A stretch of DNA of 64,000 nt from JBFWUW01 sp050247075. Lineage in GTDB: Bacteria; Planctomycetota; Planctomycetia; Pirellulales; JBFWUW01. The notes beneath the pieces were generated by a model, which was not told the DNA's origin, did not search any database, and was given only the letters and a program-made list of their open reading frames with translations. Shown here one piece after another: positions 36,226 through 44,775 of the stretch. A program made the position numbers and the translations under genes. The stretch's first letter is position 1. The number at the start of each line of letters is the position of its first letter. Location of the stretch: assembly GCA_050247075.1 (NCBI GenBank), contig JBFWUW010000013.1:1-64000 (forward strand), written 5' to 3'.

Positions 36226-36978
36226 CTACCTGCACCACACAACATAGTGGAACAGGTAACGCGGCCGCGCGAACCCAAAACCCCGCGATTTCTCGGAGAA
36301 ATGCGACCTTCGTTACCTGCACCACTCCGAGAAATGGTGCGGGTAACGTGGAACAAGAAGCCCCCAGCCATCGAATCGAAACCTGCCAATGCCATTCCGA
36401 TTGGCGACAATCCTTACCTGCACCACACCCCCGTGGTGGAACAGGTACCGCGGCCGCGATGACACCAAAGCTCGTGCGAGTCTATTTTGCAAGGCAAGGC
36501 ACCATGTGCCGTTTGGGAGGGACGACAAGAATCGCATCTGAAGAAATCGCACGCAAAGGCGCAAAGACGCAAAGACGCAAAGGAGGTGTTCGCTCGAAAA
36601 CTTCCCGTCGCGAGACGAGGGCATCCCTCTTGTCGAACCTTTTTGCGCCTTTGCGTCTTTGCGTGATTTCCCCTTTTTGGGCTGACGGTTTATCCATGAC
36701 TGGCAAGATTCACGAAAACCTCCGCGAAACCAACCGCCAAATTTGCTTTGCCTAGATTAACCATTTGCGCGGCATACAAAGAAATCGAACATTTGTAGTT
36801 CGGAGAAGTACACCCTTTCGTTACCTGCACCACACCCCATAGTGGAACAGGTAACGCGGCCGCCATGACACGAAAGTCCACGATTTCGCGGAAAAAAGCC
36901 CCCTCGGTTACCTGCACCACACCGTGAAATGGTGCAGATAACGTGGAACAATATGCCCCCAGTCATCGAATCAAAACG
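36226..36978. repeat. Composite palindromic repeat (family R7), two A-B modules plus one extra A unit
   Basis: Unit A (TACCTGCACCACAC...GTGGAACAGGTAACGCGGCC) is itself a palindrome, and is followed after about 85 bp by unit B (GTTACCTGCACCAC...GGTGC..TAACGTGGAACA). Module 1 is 36226-36381, an extra A unit is at 36413-36458, and module 2 is 36819-36978. Both B units are followed by a GCCCCCAG..ATCGAATC..AAAC tail, so the two modules are clearly duplicates. Confidence 0.8.
36544..36670. repeat. Inverted repeat of CGCAAAGACGCAAAGG type (family R6)
   Basis: The left arm 36544-36583 contains CGCAAAGGCGCAAAGACGCAA. The right arm 36638-36670 is an approximate reverse complement (TTTTTGCGCCTTTGCGTCTT...). 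The arms enclose a 54-bp spacer. It sits between R7 copies. Confidence 0.75.
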
Positions 36979-37155
36979 TACCAATAGAACAGGCAAGGCC
37001 AAATCGGCATCCACCTAGCGGCTTGGCCAGAGCCAGCCGCGCTCTTTTCATCCCTCATCCTTCCGCCTTCATCCTTTCCCAATAGACTCCCAGCGGCCAG
37101 GCACGTTAGAATAAGTCGATTGCCGCCACAACCTTGGGCGATTGGGAGAATGCGC

Positions 37156-38331
37156 ATGCGGAGAACCGGTCGGGCTATGTCACATCTGCTTTGCGCGGCA
37201 CTGTTGCTCGCGACAAACGTTGGCATCGCCAACGCCCAGGGGGACGCCGCCGCCGCCGACAAGTCTCAGCCAATGGCCGCGCAATTGGTGCGGCAACTCG
37301 GCAGTTCTTCTTATCGCGAGCGGGAATTGGCGACCAGTGAACTCAGCAAGTTGGGGCTGGCGGCTAAATCGGCCCTGCTAGAAGGCTTGAGGGATCCCGA
37401 TGCCGAGATTCGCCTGCGCTGCCAGCGCGTGTTGGTCGATGTCATGGAGCAAGACTACCAGGCCCGGCTGGCGGCTTTCGCGGCCGACAAAGAGGGCAAG
37501 TCCGACCATCAGCTTCCCGGTTGGGATCGGTTTCGCGGCCAAATTGGCGAACATCCCGAAGCCAGGGCTTTGTTCGTCGAGATGTTGCGGGCGGATCCCG
37601 CCACGATGGAAGCCACGGAGTCCAAGCCGGCCCGCGCCGCCGAGGTCTTGGCCTTGCGCTGCCAGCAGGTTCACGAATCGCTGTACGGACAAAACTTTGG
37701 CGAACGCCAGCCAGCCAGCACGGGGACCATCAGCGCGCTGTTCTTTTTGGCGGGCAATGCCGAGGTAGCTTCCAACGATCAGACCACCATGCAACTAGGC
37801 AACCTTGGCAACCAGTTCCAAAACCAGCTTACGAACGGGCCTAAGGCCGATATGCTTCGCAAGTTGCTAGGAGGTTGGATCGCCCGCACCGATGGTTCGC
37901 CGGCTGCCTTTCAGGCCATTCAACTGGCCTTGCGGTTTGATCTGCCCGAGGGCCTGTCGCCCGCGATTCAGGCTTGTCAAAAAGCCAACGGCCAGACGCA
38001 CCTGTTTATGTACGCCGCCTTGGCGGTGGGCAAGTTTGGCAATAAAGACCAAGTCGCCGTGCTCGAGCCAATGCTGGAAAACACCAACATCTGCCTCAAC
38101 TACAACATCAATAACGAAATGCACAAAGCCGAGGTGCGCGACGTGGCCTTGGCCGTATTGCTGCACCTGACGGGCCAAGATGCCAAGGAGTACGGTTTTA
38201 CCCGGCTGGAAAAGAACCAGATGTATCTCTACAACCCCACCAGCCTGGGCTTCCGCGAGAAGGACGAGCGCCCCGGCTTCGACAAGTGGAAAGCCTGGTC
38301 CGCCGAGCAAAAGAAAGCCGGCAAGGGGTAA
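37156..38331 (+). CDS. Exported HEAT-repeat-like protein
   Basis: 391 residues from ATG 37156, chosen because GGGAGA lies six bases upstream; ATG 37150 is directly adjacent to that site. The signal peptide ends at about residue 28 (VGIANAQG). A HEAT-like helical pair follows: LVRQLGSSSYRERELATSEL, then KSALLEGLRDPDAEIRLRCQ. The remainder is alpha-helical with no signature I know. The C-terminal FRLEKNQ-type region and KADMLRKLLGGWIAR show no catalytic residues. Function unknown; the gene is convergent with the CoA-transferase gene. Confidence 0.8.
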   Translation: MRRTGRAMSHLLCAALLLATNVGIANAQGDAAAADKSQPMAAQLVRQLGSSSYRERELATSELSKLGLAAKSALLEGLRDPDAEIRLRCQRVLVDVMEQDYQARLAAFAADKEGKSDHQLPGWDRFRGQIGEHPEARALFVEMLRADPATMEATESKPARAAEVLALRCQQVHESLYGQNFGERQPASTGTISALFFLAGNAEVASNDQTTMQLGNLGNQFQNQLTNGPKADMLRKLLGGWIARTDGSPAAFQAIQLALRFDLPEGLSPAIQACQKANGQTHLFMYAALAVGKFGNKDQVAVLEPMLENTNICLNYNINNEMHKAEVRDVALAVLLHLTGQDAKEYGFTRLEKNQMYLYNPTSLGFREKDERPGFDKWKAWSAEQKKAGKG

Positions 38332-38385
38332 GGCAGACTGCTATCGCCCGCGTGAACGAAGGCCGTAGTGTGGGCTTCAGCCCAG

Positions 38386-39963
38386 CTAAGGCAACCCGGC
38401 GGACTCTGCAAATACATGCGGGGCCATCGGCCGGATCTCGCCGATCGTCGGACGAAAGTCCATCTGGCCCAGCACGTCGCGCTCCAGGTCAATGCCCGGT
38501 GCCAGTTCGGCCAGTTCCAGTCCGTTGGGCAACAGGCGAAACACGGCCCGCTCGGTGACGAACAAGACTTCCTGGCCCAGCGCCTGGCAGCGGCCGGCGC
38601 TGCAAGAGACTTGTTCGACCTGCTTGACAAACTTGCGGACGCTCCCCTCGCGGGCAATCCGCAAGCGGCCGGCTTCCACCGCCACTTGCAGTCCCCCCGC
38701 CGTAAAGGTGCCGCAGAATATCAGCCGCTTGGCGCTTTGAGTGATGTTCACGAATCCGCCGACGCCAGCCAACCGAGAGCCAAACCGCGAGACATTTACA
38801 TTGCCCGCCTGGTCAATTTGCGCGGCCCCCAGGGCCGCGAAGTCCAGCCCGCCGCCATCGTAAAAGTCAAACATGGCTGGCTGGTCGATCGTGGCTTGAG
38901 GATGGATGCTGGCTCCAAACGCCAGACCGCCCACCGGCATGCCGCCGATGGAGCCCGACTCCACGGTCAGCGTTACCTGGTCCAACAGGCCGCGCTCGGC
39001 GGCGATCCGGGCGATCCCCTCGGGCATGCCAATGCCCAGGTTGCATATTGCTCCCGCCCGCAGTTCGTCGCAGGCACGGGCAGCGATAATCCGGCGCTCG
39101 TCGAGCGGCAGCGCGGGGCCCAAGGCACGGCGTTGGGCGGCGTCGGCCTTATCGCTCACGGGCGATGGCTGGCAGAAGGACGGGTTGAACGGCTGGCCGA
39201 AAGTCTGTTCGTGCTCGTGCGGTTCTCCCAAGACAATGCAATCGACCAGCACGCCCGGCACGCGCACCTGTTGCGGCGGCAAGGGGTGGTCGAGCAAGCG
39301 CTGGACCTGGGCCAAGACGATGCCGCCAGAATTGTGGACCGCTTGGGCGATCGACAGCAATTCGCCGACCAGCACTTCGTCGGCCATGCACAAGTTGCCC
39401 AGGGGGTCGGCGGCGCTGGCCCGCAGCAACGCCACATGGATCGGAAAAGCCTTGTACCACAGCCAGATTCGGCCGCCGAGTTCAACGCGCTCCACCGGCT
39501 GGTCGGCGGTTGGCCGATCGTTGATCCGCCCGCCGCCATGCGCCGGGTCGATGAATGTCTCTAGGCCCACATGCGTGATGCAGCCCGGCCGTCCGGCGGC
39601 AATATCGCGGTAGAGCTGGCAGATCACCCCCTGCGGAAAGTTAAACCCTTCAATCCGGCCCTCGACCGCCAGCCGGCCCATCCGCGGAGCCAACCCCCAA
39701 TGCCCGCCAATCACTCGCCGCACCAGCCCGGCATGCGCCAGGTGGTTCATGCCACGGCCGCCGCCGTCACCCTGGCCGGCGGCGTAGACCAGCGTCAGAT
39801 TGCGCGGCAGGTCCGTTTCCAAAAATCGCCGCTCGAGTGCTTGCAGCAGCGATTCTGGCACGGCCGCGCCGATGAACCCGCTGGTGGCCAGCGTGCAGCC
39901 ATCCCCAATGCGCGCGACAGCCTCCGCGGCGGAAAGCAACTTGCGAGCCAGCGGAGTGGTCAT
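38386..39963 (-). CDS. Acyl-CoA:acetate/3-ketoacid CoA-transferase (single chain)
   Basis: 525 residues from ATG 39963 (MTTPLARKLLSAAEAVARIG). The frame is open to 40149, but that DNA is the end of the PDZ gene. Both halves of the enzyme are in one chain, as in propionate CoA-transferases and YdiF. The alpha-type half has DGCTLATSGFIGAAVPESLL and the beta-type half has AICNLGIGMPEGIARIAAE. The catalytic Glu is in LTVESGSIGGMPVGG. The reaction swaps CoA between a short acyl-CoA and a carboxylate. The PDZ gene is 52 bp upstream on the same strand. Confidence 0.9.
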   Translation of the reverse strand: MTTPLARKLLSAAEAVARIGDGCTLATSGFIGAAVPESLLQALERRFLETDLPRNLTLVYAAGQGDGGGRGMNHLAHAGLVRRVIGGHWGLAPRMGRLAVEGRIEGFNFPQGVICQLYRDIAAGRPGCITHVGLETFIDPAHGGGRINDRPTADQPVERVELGGRIWLWYKAFPIHVALLRASAADPLGNLCMADEVLVGELLSIAQAVHNSGGIVLAQVQRLLDHPLPPQQVRVPGVLVDCIVLGEPHEHEQTFGQPFNPSFCQPSPVSDKADAAQRRALGPALPLDERRIIAARACDELRAGAICNLGIGMPEGIARIAAERGLLDQVTLTVESGSIGGMPVGGLAFGASIHPQATIDQPAMFDFYDGGGLDFAALGAAQIDQAGNVNVSRFGSRLAGVGGFVNITQSAKRLIFCGTFTAGGLQVAVEAGRLRIAREGSVRKFVKQVEQVSCSAGRCQALGQEVLFVTERAVFRLLPNGLELAELAPGIDLERDVLGQMDFRPTIGEIRPMAPHVFAESAGLP

Positions 39964-40015
39964 GGAAGAATCAGGGGACGCGGATAAATCGGGTCGGCGC
40001 GGCCTGGCTGGCTCA

Positions 40016-40687
40016 TCATTGCTGCTCGCGCAGCAATTCCTCAATCCTCGCCAGACGCCGTTCAAGCTGCTCGATACGCTGCTCCAATTGCCGCAGGCGG
40101 TCGTCGGGCCGCGGGCCAGGTTGGTTAGCGGCGGGCTGAAGCGGATCATCGTCTTCGGGCGCTACCCGAATGTCGCCGTCGGGCTGGGGACCAAATTGCG
40201 GCGCCAACCGCTGGACAGGGGCGGGCCGTTCTCCCAAGGCGACTTCCACTCGCAACTTTTCGCCGTTGCGCTCGATGTCAAACGTCAATTCCGCCCCCAC
40301 GGGCGAACTATCTAGGACGCGGGCCAGTTCGGCCATTTTCTTGACCTGGCGTCCGTTGACCCCCACGATCAAATCATCTTCGGACAATCCGGCCAGGCCA
40401 GCGGGACCATTGGCATCGGCCTCCACAACCCGCACACCCTGGTCGGGATCGAAGCGGTCATCCAGCATGGCCCCCAGATAGCCCGGCTGAAAAGCCCCTT
40501 CGCGCGGCACGGGCCGGTCGTCTTCGGGAAGCGGTCGATTCACCGCCGGACCGGCGGGTGCGTCGGCCGCTTTGGCTGGCTTTTGCAGCCGCTTTTCCAA
40601 CCGCTCCAATGCGGCTTGCCCCCAGGCCAACTCCGTACCCGACAACAAGAGCAGCAGTCCCCACGCCAGCGACAGCACCTTTTTCAT
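40016..40687 (-). CDS. Exported PDZ-domain protein
   Basis: 223 residues from ATG 40687 (MKKVLSLAWGLLLLLSGTEL, a signal peptide). A TTG two codons upstream is not preferred. The PDZ domain lies at about 65-150: PGYLGAMLDDRF, the GPAGLAGLSEDDLIVGVNGR core and VARVL-like helix (KMAELARVLDSSPVG). There is no protease domain. The C-terminal 40 residues form a leucine-zipper-like coiled coil (RLRQLEQRIEQLERRLARIE), suggesting a homo-oligomer. It may be an adaptor in the periplasm. Confidence 0.85.
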   Translation of the reverse strand: MKKVLSLAWGLLLLLSGTELAWGQAALERLEKRLQKPAKAADAPAGPAVNRPLPEDDRPVPREGAFQPGYLGAMLDDRFDPDQGVRVVEADANGPAGLAGLSEDDLIVGVNGRQVKKMAELARVLDSSPVGAELTFDIERNGEKLRVEVALGERPAPVQRLAPQFGPQPDGDIRVAPEDDDPLQPAANQPGPRPDDRLRQLEQRIEQLERRLARIEELLREQQ

Positions 40688-40853
40688 GGCCAATATCCTT
40701 ATGCGCGATCAACACCATCCCCCCACCTTCGATTGTAGCCAGTCGGCGGGCGCAACGCCTAGCATGGAGTTGGGGGAACGTCTTGACGGGTTTGATGTTT
40801 CTCACGGCGAACCGCACTGGCCGGTCGATTGTCGCTATAATCGTGAAGTAGCA

Positions 40854-40918
40854 GTAGGGTGGGACAAGCGGACATTGGCTTGCCATTGAGGCACGATTTG
40901 TCCGCGATGTCCCACCAT
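40854..40918. repeat. Half copy of palindromic element R3
   Basis: GTAGGGTGGGACAAGCGG at 40854-40871 and TCCGCGATGTCCCACCATT at 40901-40919 match 9481-9539 in the same order. Located 25 bp before the tRNA gene. Confidence 0.8.
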
Positions 40919-40942
40919 TGCCGCTGCCTTTACAGACACGTT

Positions 40943-41016
40943 GCCCCGGTAGCTCAGTTGGATAGAGCAGCTGACTTCTAATCTGCAGGTCGCAGGTTCG
41001 ACTCCTGCCCGGGGTG
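40943..41016 (+). tRNA. tRNA-Arg, anticodon TCT
   Basis: The 74-nt sequence folds as a tRNA: acceptor GCCCCGG with CCGGGGT (one G-T pair), D-arm GCTCAGTTGGATAGAGC, T-arm GCAGGTTCGACTCCTGC and discriminator G. The anticodon loop is CTTCTAA (anticodon TCT, read as Arg for AGA and AGG). The anticodon stem GCTGA / TCTGC has a mismatch at its third pair (U29 with U41), where AGC would be expected. CCA is not encoded. Confidence 0.93.
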
Positions 41017-41067
41017 CTGGTTTCGTGGGCGGTTTGGTGTGGCACTCTGGTGAGAGATTGATTCTTC

Positions 41068-43251
41068 ATGCAAGCATTTGGCAATCCGCGGGCGGGCGTA
41101 ATTCAGCACAGCCGGGCATGGGCGTTGTTGGCCGCGATGGGCTATTGCTTGTTGGCACTTGCCAGCACGGCGGCGCGGGCGGAGCTGCCCTCGATTCGGC
41201 TCGACCGCGTGACGCCGTTGGGCGCGGCGGCTGGCACCACTGTGGAGGTGCAGGCCATTGGCCGCGACCACGCTGGCGTGACCGGGTTGTGGTTCGACCA
41301 TCCCGGCCTGCGGGCGGAAGTGCTGGAGAAGGGCAAATACCGCGTGACGGTCGCGGCCGACGTGCCCGAAGGAACCTACGATCTGCGCGTCGTGGGCCGC
41401 TACGGAGTCAGCAACCCTCGCCAGTTCGCGGTTAGCCACGGCCTGGCTGACGTAACGGAAAAAGAACCCAACAACATACCGTCCGAGTCACAAAGTGTGG
41501 GCTTGAATAGCTCGGTCCACGGCACCTCTGACGGCAACAACCAGGACTTGTACCGCTTTGCGGCCAAACGCGGGGAACGGGTGACGATTACCTGCGAAGC
41601 GCAGCGGCTTGAGTCTGAAATGGATGCCTCGTTGATTCTGGCCGATGCCGGCGGCAAGATTCTGGCCAGCAATGGCGACTATTATGGCCGCGACCCGTTC
41701 CTGGATTTCGTCGTCCCGGCCGATGGCGAGTACGATATCACGGTTCACGACTTGTCGTATCGCGGCGGCTACCCCTACCGGCTGCTGGTCACTACGCGGC
41801 CGCAGGTGGAGAATGTCTTTCCCCGCGCTATCCAAGCGGGACAGGCCGTGGAGCTGACGGCGCTGGGGCGCAATTTCGGTTCGCAAGGCCAGCCGAGCGG
41901 ACTGACGCAAGACGGGCTGCCGCTGGAGGCGTTCCGCTTTACCTTCAACGCCCCCGCCGATGCGCAGGCGTTGCATTCGTTTGCCTTCTCGGAACATCCA
42001 ACCGACCATGCCGTCCTTCCCACGGCGGCCACGTTGTCCCTCAATGGGTTGCAAATATTGCCGCCCTTGCCGGGCGCGGCTTTGCGGCCGCAATGCGTGT
42101 TGCTGGCCGACGGGCCGGTCACGCTGGAAGCGGAGCCGAACGACACGCAAATGCAACCGCAGCCGATTGCGCTGCCGGCTACGGTCAGCGGGCGCTTTGA
42201 TAAACCTCGCGACGCCGATTGGTTCCAGTTTGAAACGGCCGAGGATGGAGCCTACGCGGTCGAGGTGTTTTCCGAGCGTCTTGCCGGCCGCGCCGATCCG
42301 TACATTGTGATCGTGGACGACAAGGGGAACCGCGTGGTGGAACTGGACGATTTTGGGCCGCGGATCAACGCCTTTGACGGGCATCTCCGCGATCCTTCCG
42401 GAGTCGCGAATCTTGCCAAGGACCGGCAGTATTTCGCCATGGTGCAAGACCGCTATGGGCGGGGCGGGCCGCGCTATCAATATGTGCTGTCGCTGCGGCG
42501 GCCAGTGCCTGATTTCTTCGTGGCGGCGATCCACAGCGACAACCCAGGTCCCGATGCAACCACCATTTGGGCCGGCGGTACCGCCTATTTGGATTTGGTT
42601 GTGCAGCGCAGCGAGGGATACAACGGCCCCATCACGATCACGGCCGAGGACTTGCCGCCAGGCATGCACGCCGCGCCGACCACCATCAACAGCGACACGC
42701 GGGGAGTATTCGTGCTGTGGGCAGACGCCAACGCGGCCGAATGGACCGGCAAAATCCGCCTGAAAGCCACCGGCGAGCGCGACGGATCGCCGCTGGTTCG
42801 CGAAGTGCGGCCCTACACGCGAGTCTGGCCGGTGGCCAATGTCAATTCCAGCCGGCCGATGCGAGAACTGGCTCTCTCCATCCGGCAGACGGCTCCTTAC
42901 ACCATCGCCATTGAGCCGGCGGAAATTTCCGTGGAAGCGGGCCAGGCCGCGGAATTGAAACTGGTCGTAACGCGCCTTTGGCCCGACTTCAAAGAGAAGG
43001 TGCGGGCGATTCCGCTGGGCTTTCCGGGAAATTTTCAGATGCCAGAAATTGAGATACCGGCCGGCCAGAATGAAGTGGCCTTCAAGATCAATGTACAACC
43101 CGGCACGCGGCCAGGCCGCCAAACCTTGGTCTTGCAAGGCCAGGCACCCGTCACCTTTGACAAAGACACCGATATCCCCAAGAAGGGCAATCCGTTGGTC
43201 GCCGCGGCCAGCCTGCCGGTAACCATCGTCGTGACGGAAGCCAAGAAGTGA
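41068..43251 (+). CDS. Exported protein with two PPC-type domains
   Basis: 727 residues from ATG 41068. A long leader precedes the signal core WALLAAMGYCLLALASTAARA. Beta-sandwich regions follow, with EKEPNNIPSESQ at about 132 and LEAEPNDTQMQPQ at about 352. Each opens a prepeptidase C-terminal (PPC) domain, with the DLYRFAAKRGERVTI and DWFQFETAEDGAYAVEV strands. PPC domains are usually tails of secreted enzymes, yet no enzyme domain is visible. Ig-like beta sheets form the rest. It is probably a secreted or cell-surface protein of a type common in planctomycetes. Confidence 0.85.
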   Translation: MQAFGNPRAGVIQHSRAWALLAAMGYCLLALASTAARAELPSIRLDRVTPLGAAAGTTVEVQAIGRDHAGVTGLWFDHPGLRAEVLEKGKYRVTVAADVPEGTYDLRVVGRYGVSNPRQFAVSHGLADVTEKEPNNIPSESQSVGLNSSVHGTSDGNNQDLYRFAAKRGERVTITCEAQRLESEMDASLILADAGGKILASNGDYYGRDPFLDFVVPADGEYDITVHDLSYRGGYPYRLLVTTRPQVENVFPRAIQAGQAVELTALGRNFGSQGQPSGLTQDGLPLEAFRFTFNAPADAQALHSFAFSEHPTDHAVLPTAATLSLNGLQILPPLPGAALRPQCVLLADGPVTLEAEPNDTQMQPQPIALPATVSGRFDKPRDADWFQFETAEDGAYAVEVFSERLAGRADPYIVIVDDKGNRVVELDDFGPRINAFDGHLRDPSGVANLAKDRQYFAMVQDRYGRGGPRYQYVLSLRRPVPDFFVAAIHSDNPGPDATTIWAGGTAYLDLVVQRSEGYNGPITITAEDLPPGMHAAPTTINSDTRGVFVLWADANAAEWTGKIRLKATGERDGSPLVREVRPYTRVWPVANVNSSRPMRELALSIRQTAPYTIAIEPAEISVEAGQAAELKLVVTRLWPDFKEKVRAIPLGFPGNFQMPEIEIPAGQNEVAFKINVQPGTRPGRQTLVLQGQAPVTFDKDTDIPKKGNPLVAAASLPVTIVVTEAKK

Positions 43252-43267
43252 CTTTCGTGCGGCGCAA

Positions 43268-43294
43268 CTGTAGAAGGCGATTCCATCGCCGATC
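43268..43294. repeat. Copy of dispersed repeat family R2
   Basis: CTGTAGAAGGCGATTCCATC followed by GCCGATC, a near match of the copy at 4937-4963. Confidence 0.7.
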
Positions 43295-43457
43295 AGCTCG
43301 TAGGAACTGCTGCCGCTGGCGGAAAATCCATCCGCAAATCGCGCCGAACAGCCAGCCCCCTCCAATTGTTCACCCTCGATGCGTGGAGTAAGCTGGCGAA
43401 GCGGTGTCACGTTTGCACGCTGCTAATATCACGAGCCTTGTTGAAGGATGTTTTGGG

Positions 43458-44543
43458 ATGCGCGAACTGTTGCGTCAACTAAAGTCGGCTTTGGACGACG
43501 CACGCCCGATGGCCTATTGCCGGCTGGTCGAAACGCGCGGGTCCACGCCTCAAAAGGCCGGGGCCACCATGCTGATCTTTGCCGACGGTTCGCAAGCCGG
43601 CACGCTTGGCGGAGGCTGTGTCGAGGCCGAAGTCCGCCGGCGCGCGCTGGAAATCATGGAACAAGGCCAACCCCAGGTTGCCAGCTTTCAACTCGATAGC
43701 GACTACGGCTGGGACGACGGCCTGATCTGCGGCGGGCGGATGCAAGTACTGATCGACCCACTGCCGGCGGGCAGCGACGTACAGTACTACCGCACGCTCA
43801 TTGATCGTGCGGACAGGGGCCAAGGTGCCGCCGAGGTGATTGTCTTTGACGGCGAAAAGTGCGGATTACAGGCACCCGCCTGCTACCTGTTTGACGAGCA
43901 AGGAGAGTTGCTGGCAAATTGCCGGGGAGAGTTGACACAAGGCCACCTGCCGGCCGCCGTTGCGGCCAGCCTGCAACCGCTGCACGATCGCCCTCGTCCT
44001 TCGGCCGCGCATGGAATCGCCTTTCTACCCAATTTGCCCCGCTGCCGCCTGTTGATTGTGGGTGGCGGGCATATCGGCCAGGCTGTCGGCAACATGGCCC
44101 CCGACTTGGGATTTGACGTATGGGTGGTGGACGACCGCGAGACTTACGTCAGCCGCGAGCGATTTCCCCAGGCTGAGCAATTGATTTGTGGCGACATTGC
44201 CCAATCGCTCAAAGAGATGGAGATCACCCCCAGCACCTATTGCTTGATCGTAACCCGCGGCCACAACCACGATGAAGAGGCGTTGTTCCACCTGGCGGAG
44301 CGTGGTGCCCGTTATGTGGGGATGATCGGCAGCCAGCGCAAGATCAAGCTGATCTTTGACGACCTGCTGAATGAGGGCATCTCCGCCGAGGCATTGGCCA
44401 AAGTCTACGCACCACTAGGGATTGATATCGGTTCGCAAACGGTGCCGGAAATCGCCATCAGCATCCTGGCCGAACTGATCGCCCATCGTAATCTGGGGGG
44501 GCAAGTCCCCGGCCGGCCCGATGCTATCGTGCTTGGGGCTTAG
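43458..44543 (+). CDS. XdhC/CoxI family protein
   Basis: 361 residues from ATG 43458 (GAAGGA nine bases upstream). The N-terminal XdhC_CoxI domain contains VETRGSTPQKAGATMLIF and GTLGGGCVEAEVRR; the C-terminal Rossmann domain contains LLIVGGGHIGQAVGNMA and VGMIGSQRKIKLIFDDLL. These proteins insert sulfurated molybdenum cofactor into xanthine dehydrogenase-type enzymes. None of the structural subunits (xdhA, xdhB, coxLMS) is in the window, so this is an orphan maturation factor here or serves a distant enzyme. Confidence 0.92.
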   Translation: MRELLRQLKSALDDARPMAYCRLVETRGSTPQKAGATMLIFADGSQAGTLGGGCVEAEVRRRALEIMEQGQPQVASFQLDSDYGWDDGLICGGRMQVLIDPLPAGSDVQYYRTLIDRADRGQGAAEVIVFDGEKCGLQAPACYLFDEQGELLANCRGELTQGHLPAAVAASLQPLHDRPRPSAAHGIAFLPNLPRCRLLIVGGGHIGQAVGNMAPDLGFDVWVVDDRETYVSRERFPQAEQLICGDIAQSLKEMEITPSTYCLIVTRGHNHDEEALFHLAERGARYVGMIGSQRKIKLIFDDLLNEGISAEALAKVYAPLGIDIGSQTVPEIAISILAELIAHRNLGGQVPGRPDAIVLGA

Positions 44544-44775
44544 AGCCACCACGAAAGCAACGCCAGCACCTTCGCGGTTGCCGCACTCTCTCCATTCTCA
44601 CTGGTGCTGCAACTGCGCCGGTTCGTTACGACCGTCAAAGTCAACTTATTTGTGTTAATCGGCGGAATTGATTCAATCAGAATCATCAAACGGGCCGATA
44701 CTGTGAGGACGAGTTGCCCAGTGTGGCAAGGCTCCTGTTCCGTGCGCCGCTACTGGCGCTAGCCGAGGTAAAGCC

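Larger units (their letters stand above)
35855..37155. other. Gene-free repeat sink of about 1.3 kb
   Basis: Starts with an AT-rich island (35845-35893), then a 300-bp stretch whose frames are all open but mutually incompatible, then the R7 composite repeats, the R6 inverted repeat and an R10 copy at about 37038-37085. No protein homology could be recognised in any frame. Confidence 0.6.

Noticed and set aside
35893..36462. Plus-strand ORF of 189 codons behind the AT-rich island
   Set aside because: Its last third translates repeat R7 and no frame gives a recognisable protein; competing frames on both strands are equally open.
36226..36978. CRISPR array
   Set aside because: Units are palindromic and of unequal spacing with only five copies, no spacers of constant length and no cas genes nearby.
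41488..43410. Minus-strand ORF of 640 codons
   Set aside because: Antisense to the PPC-domain gene, with no recognisable domains and no plausible start.
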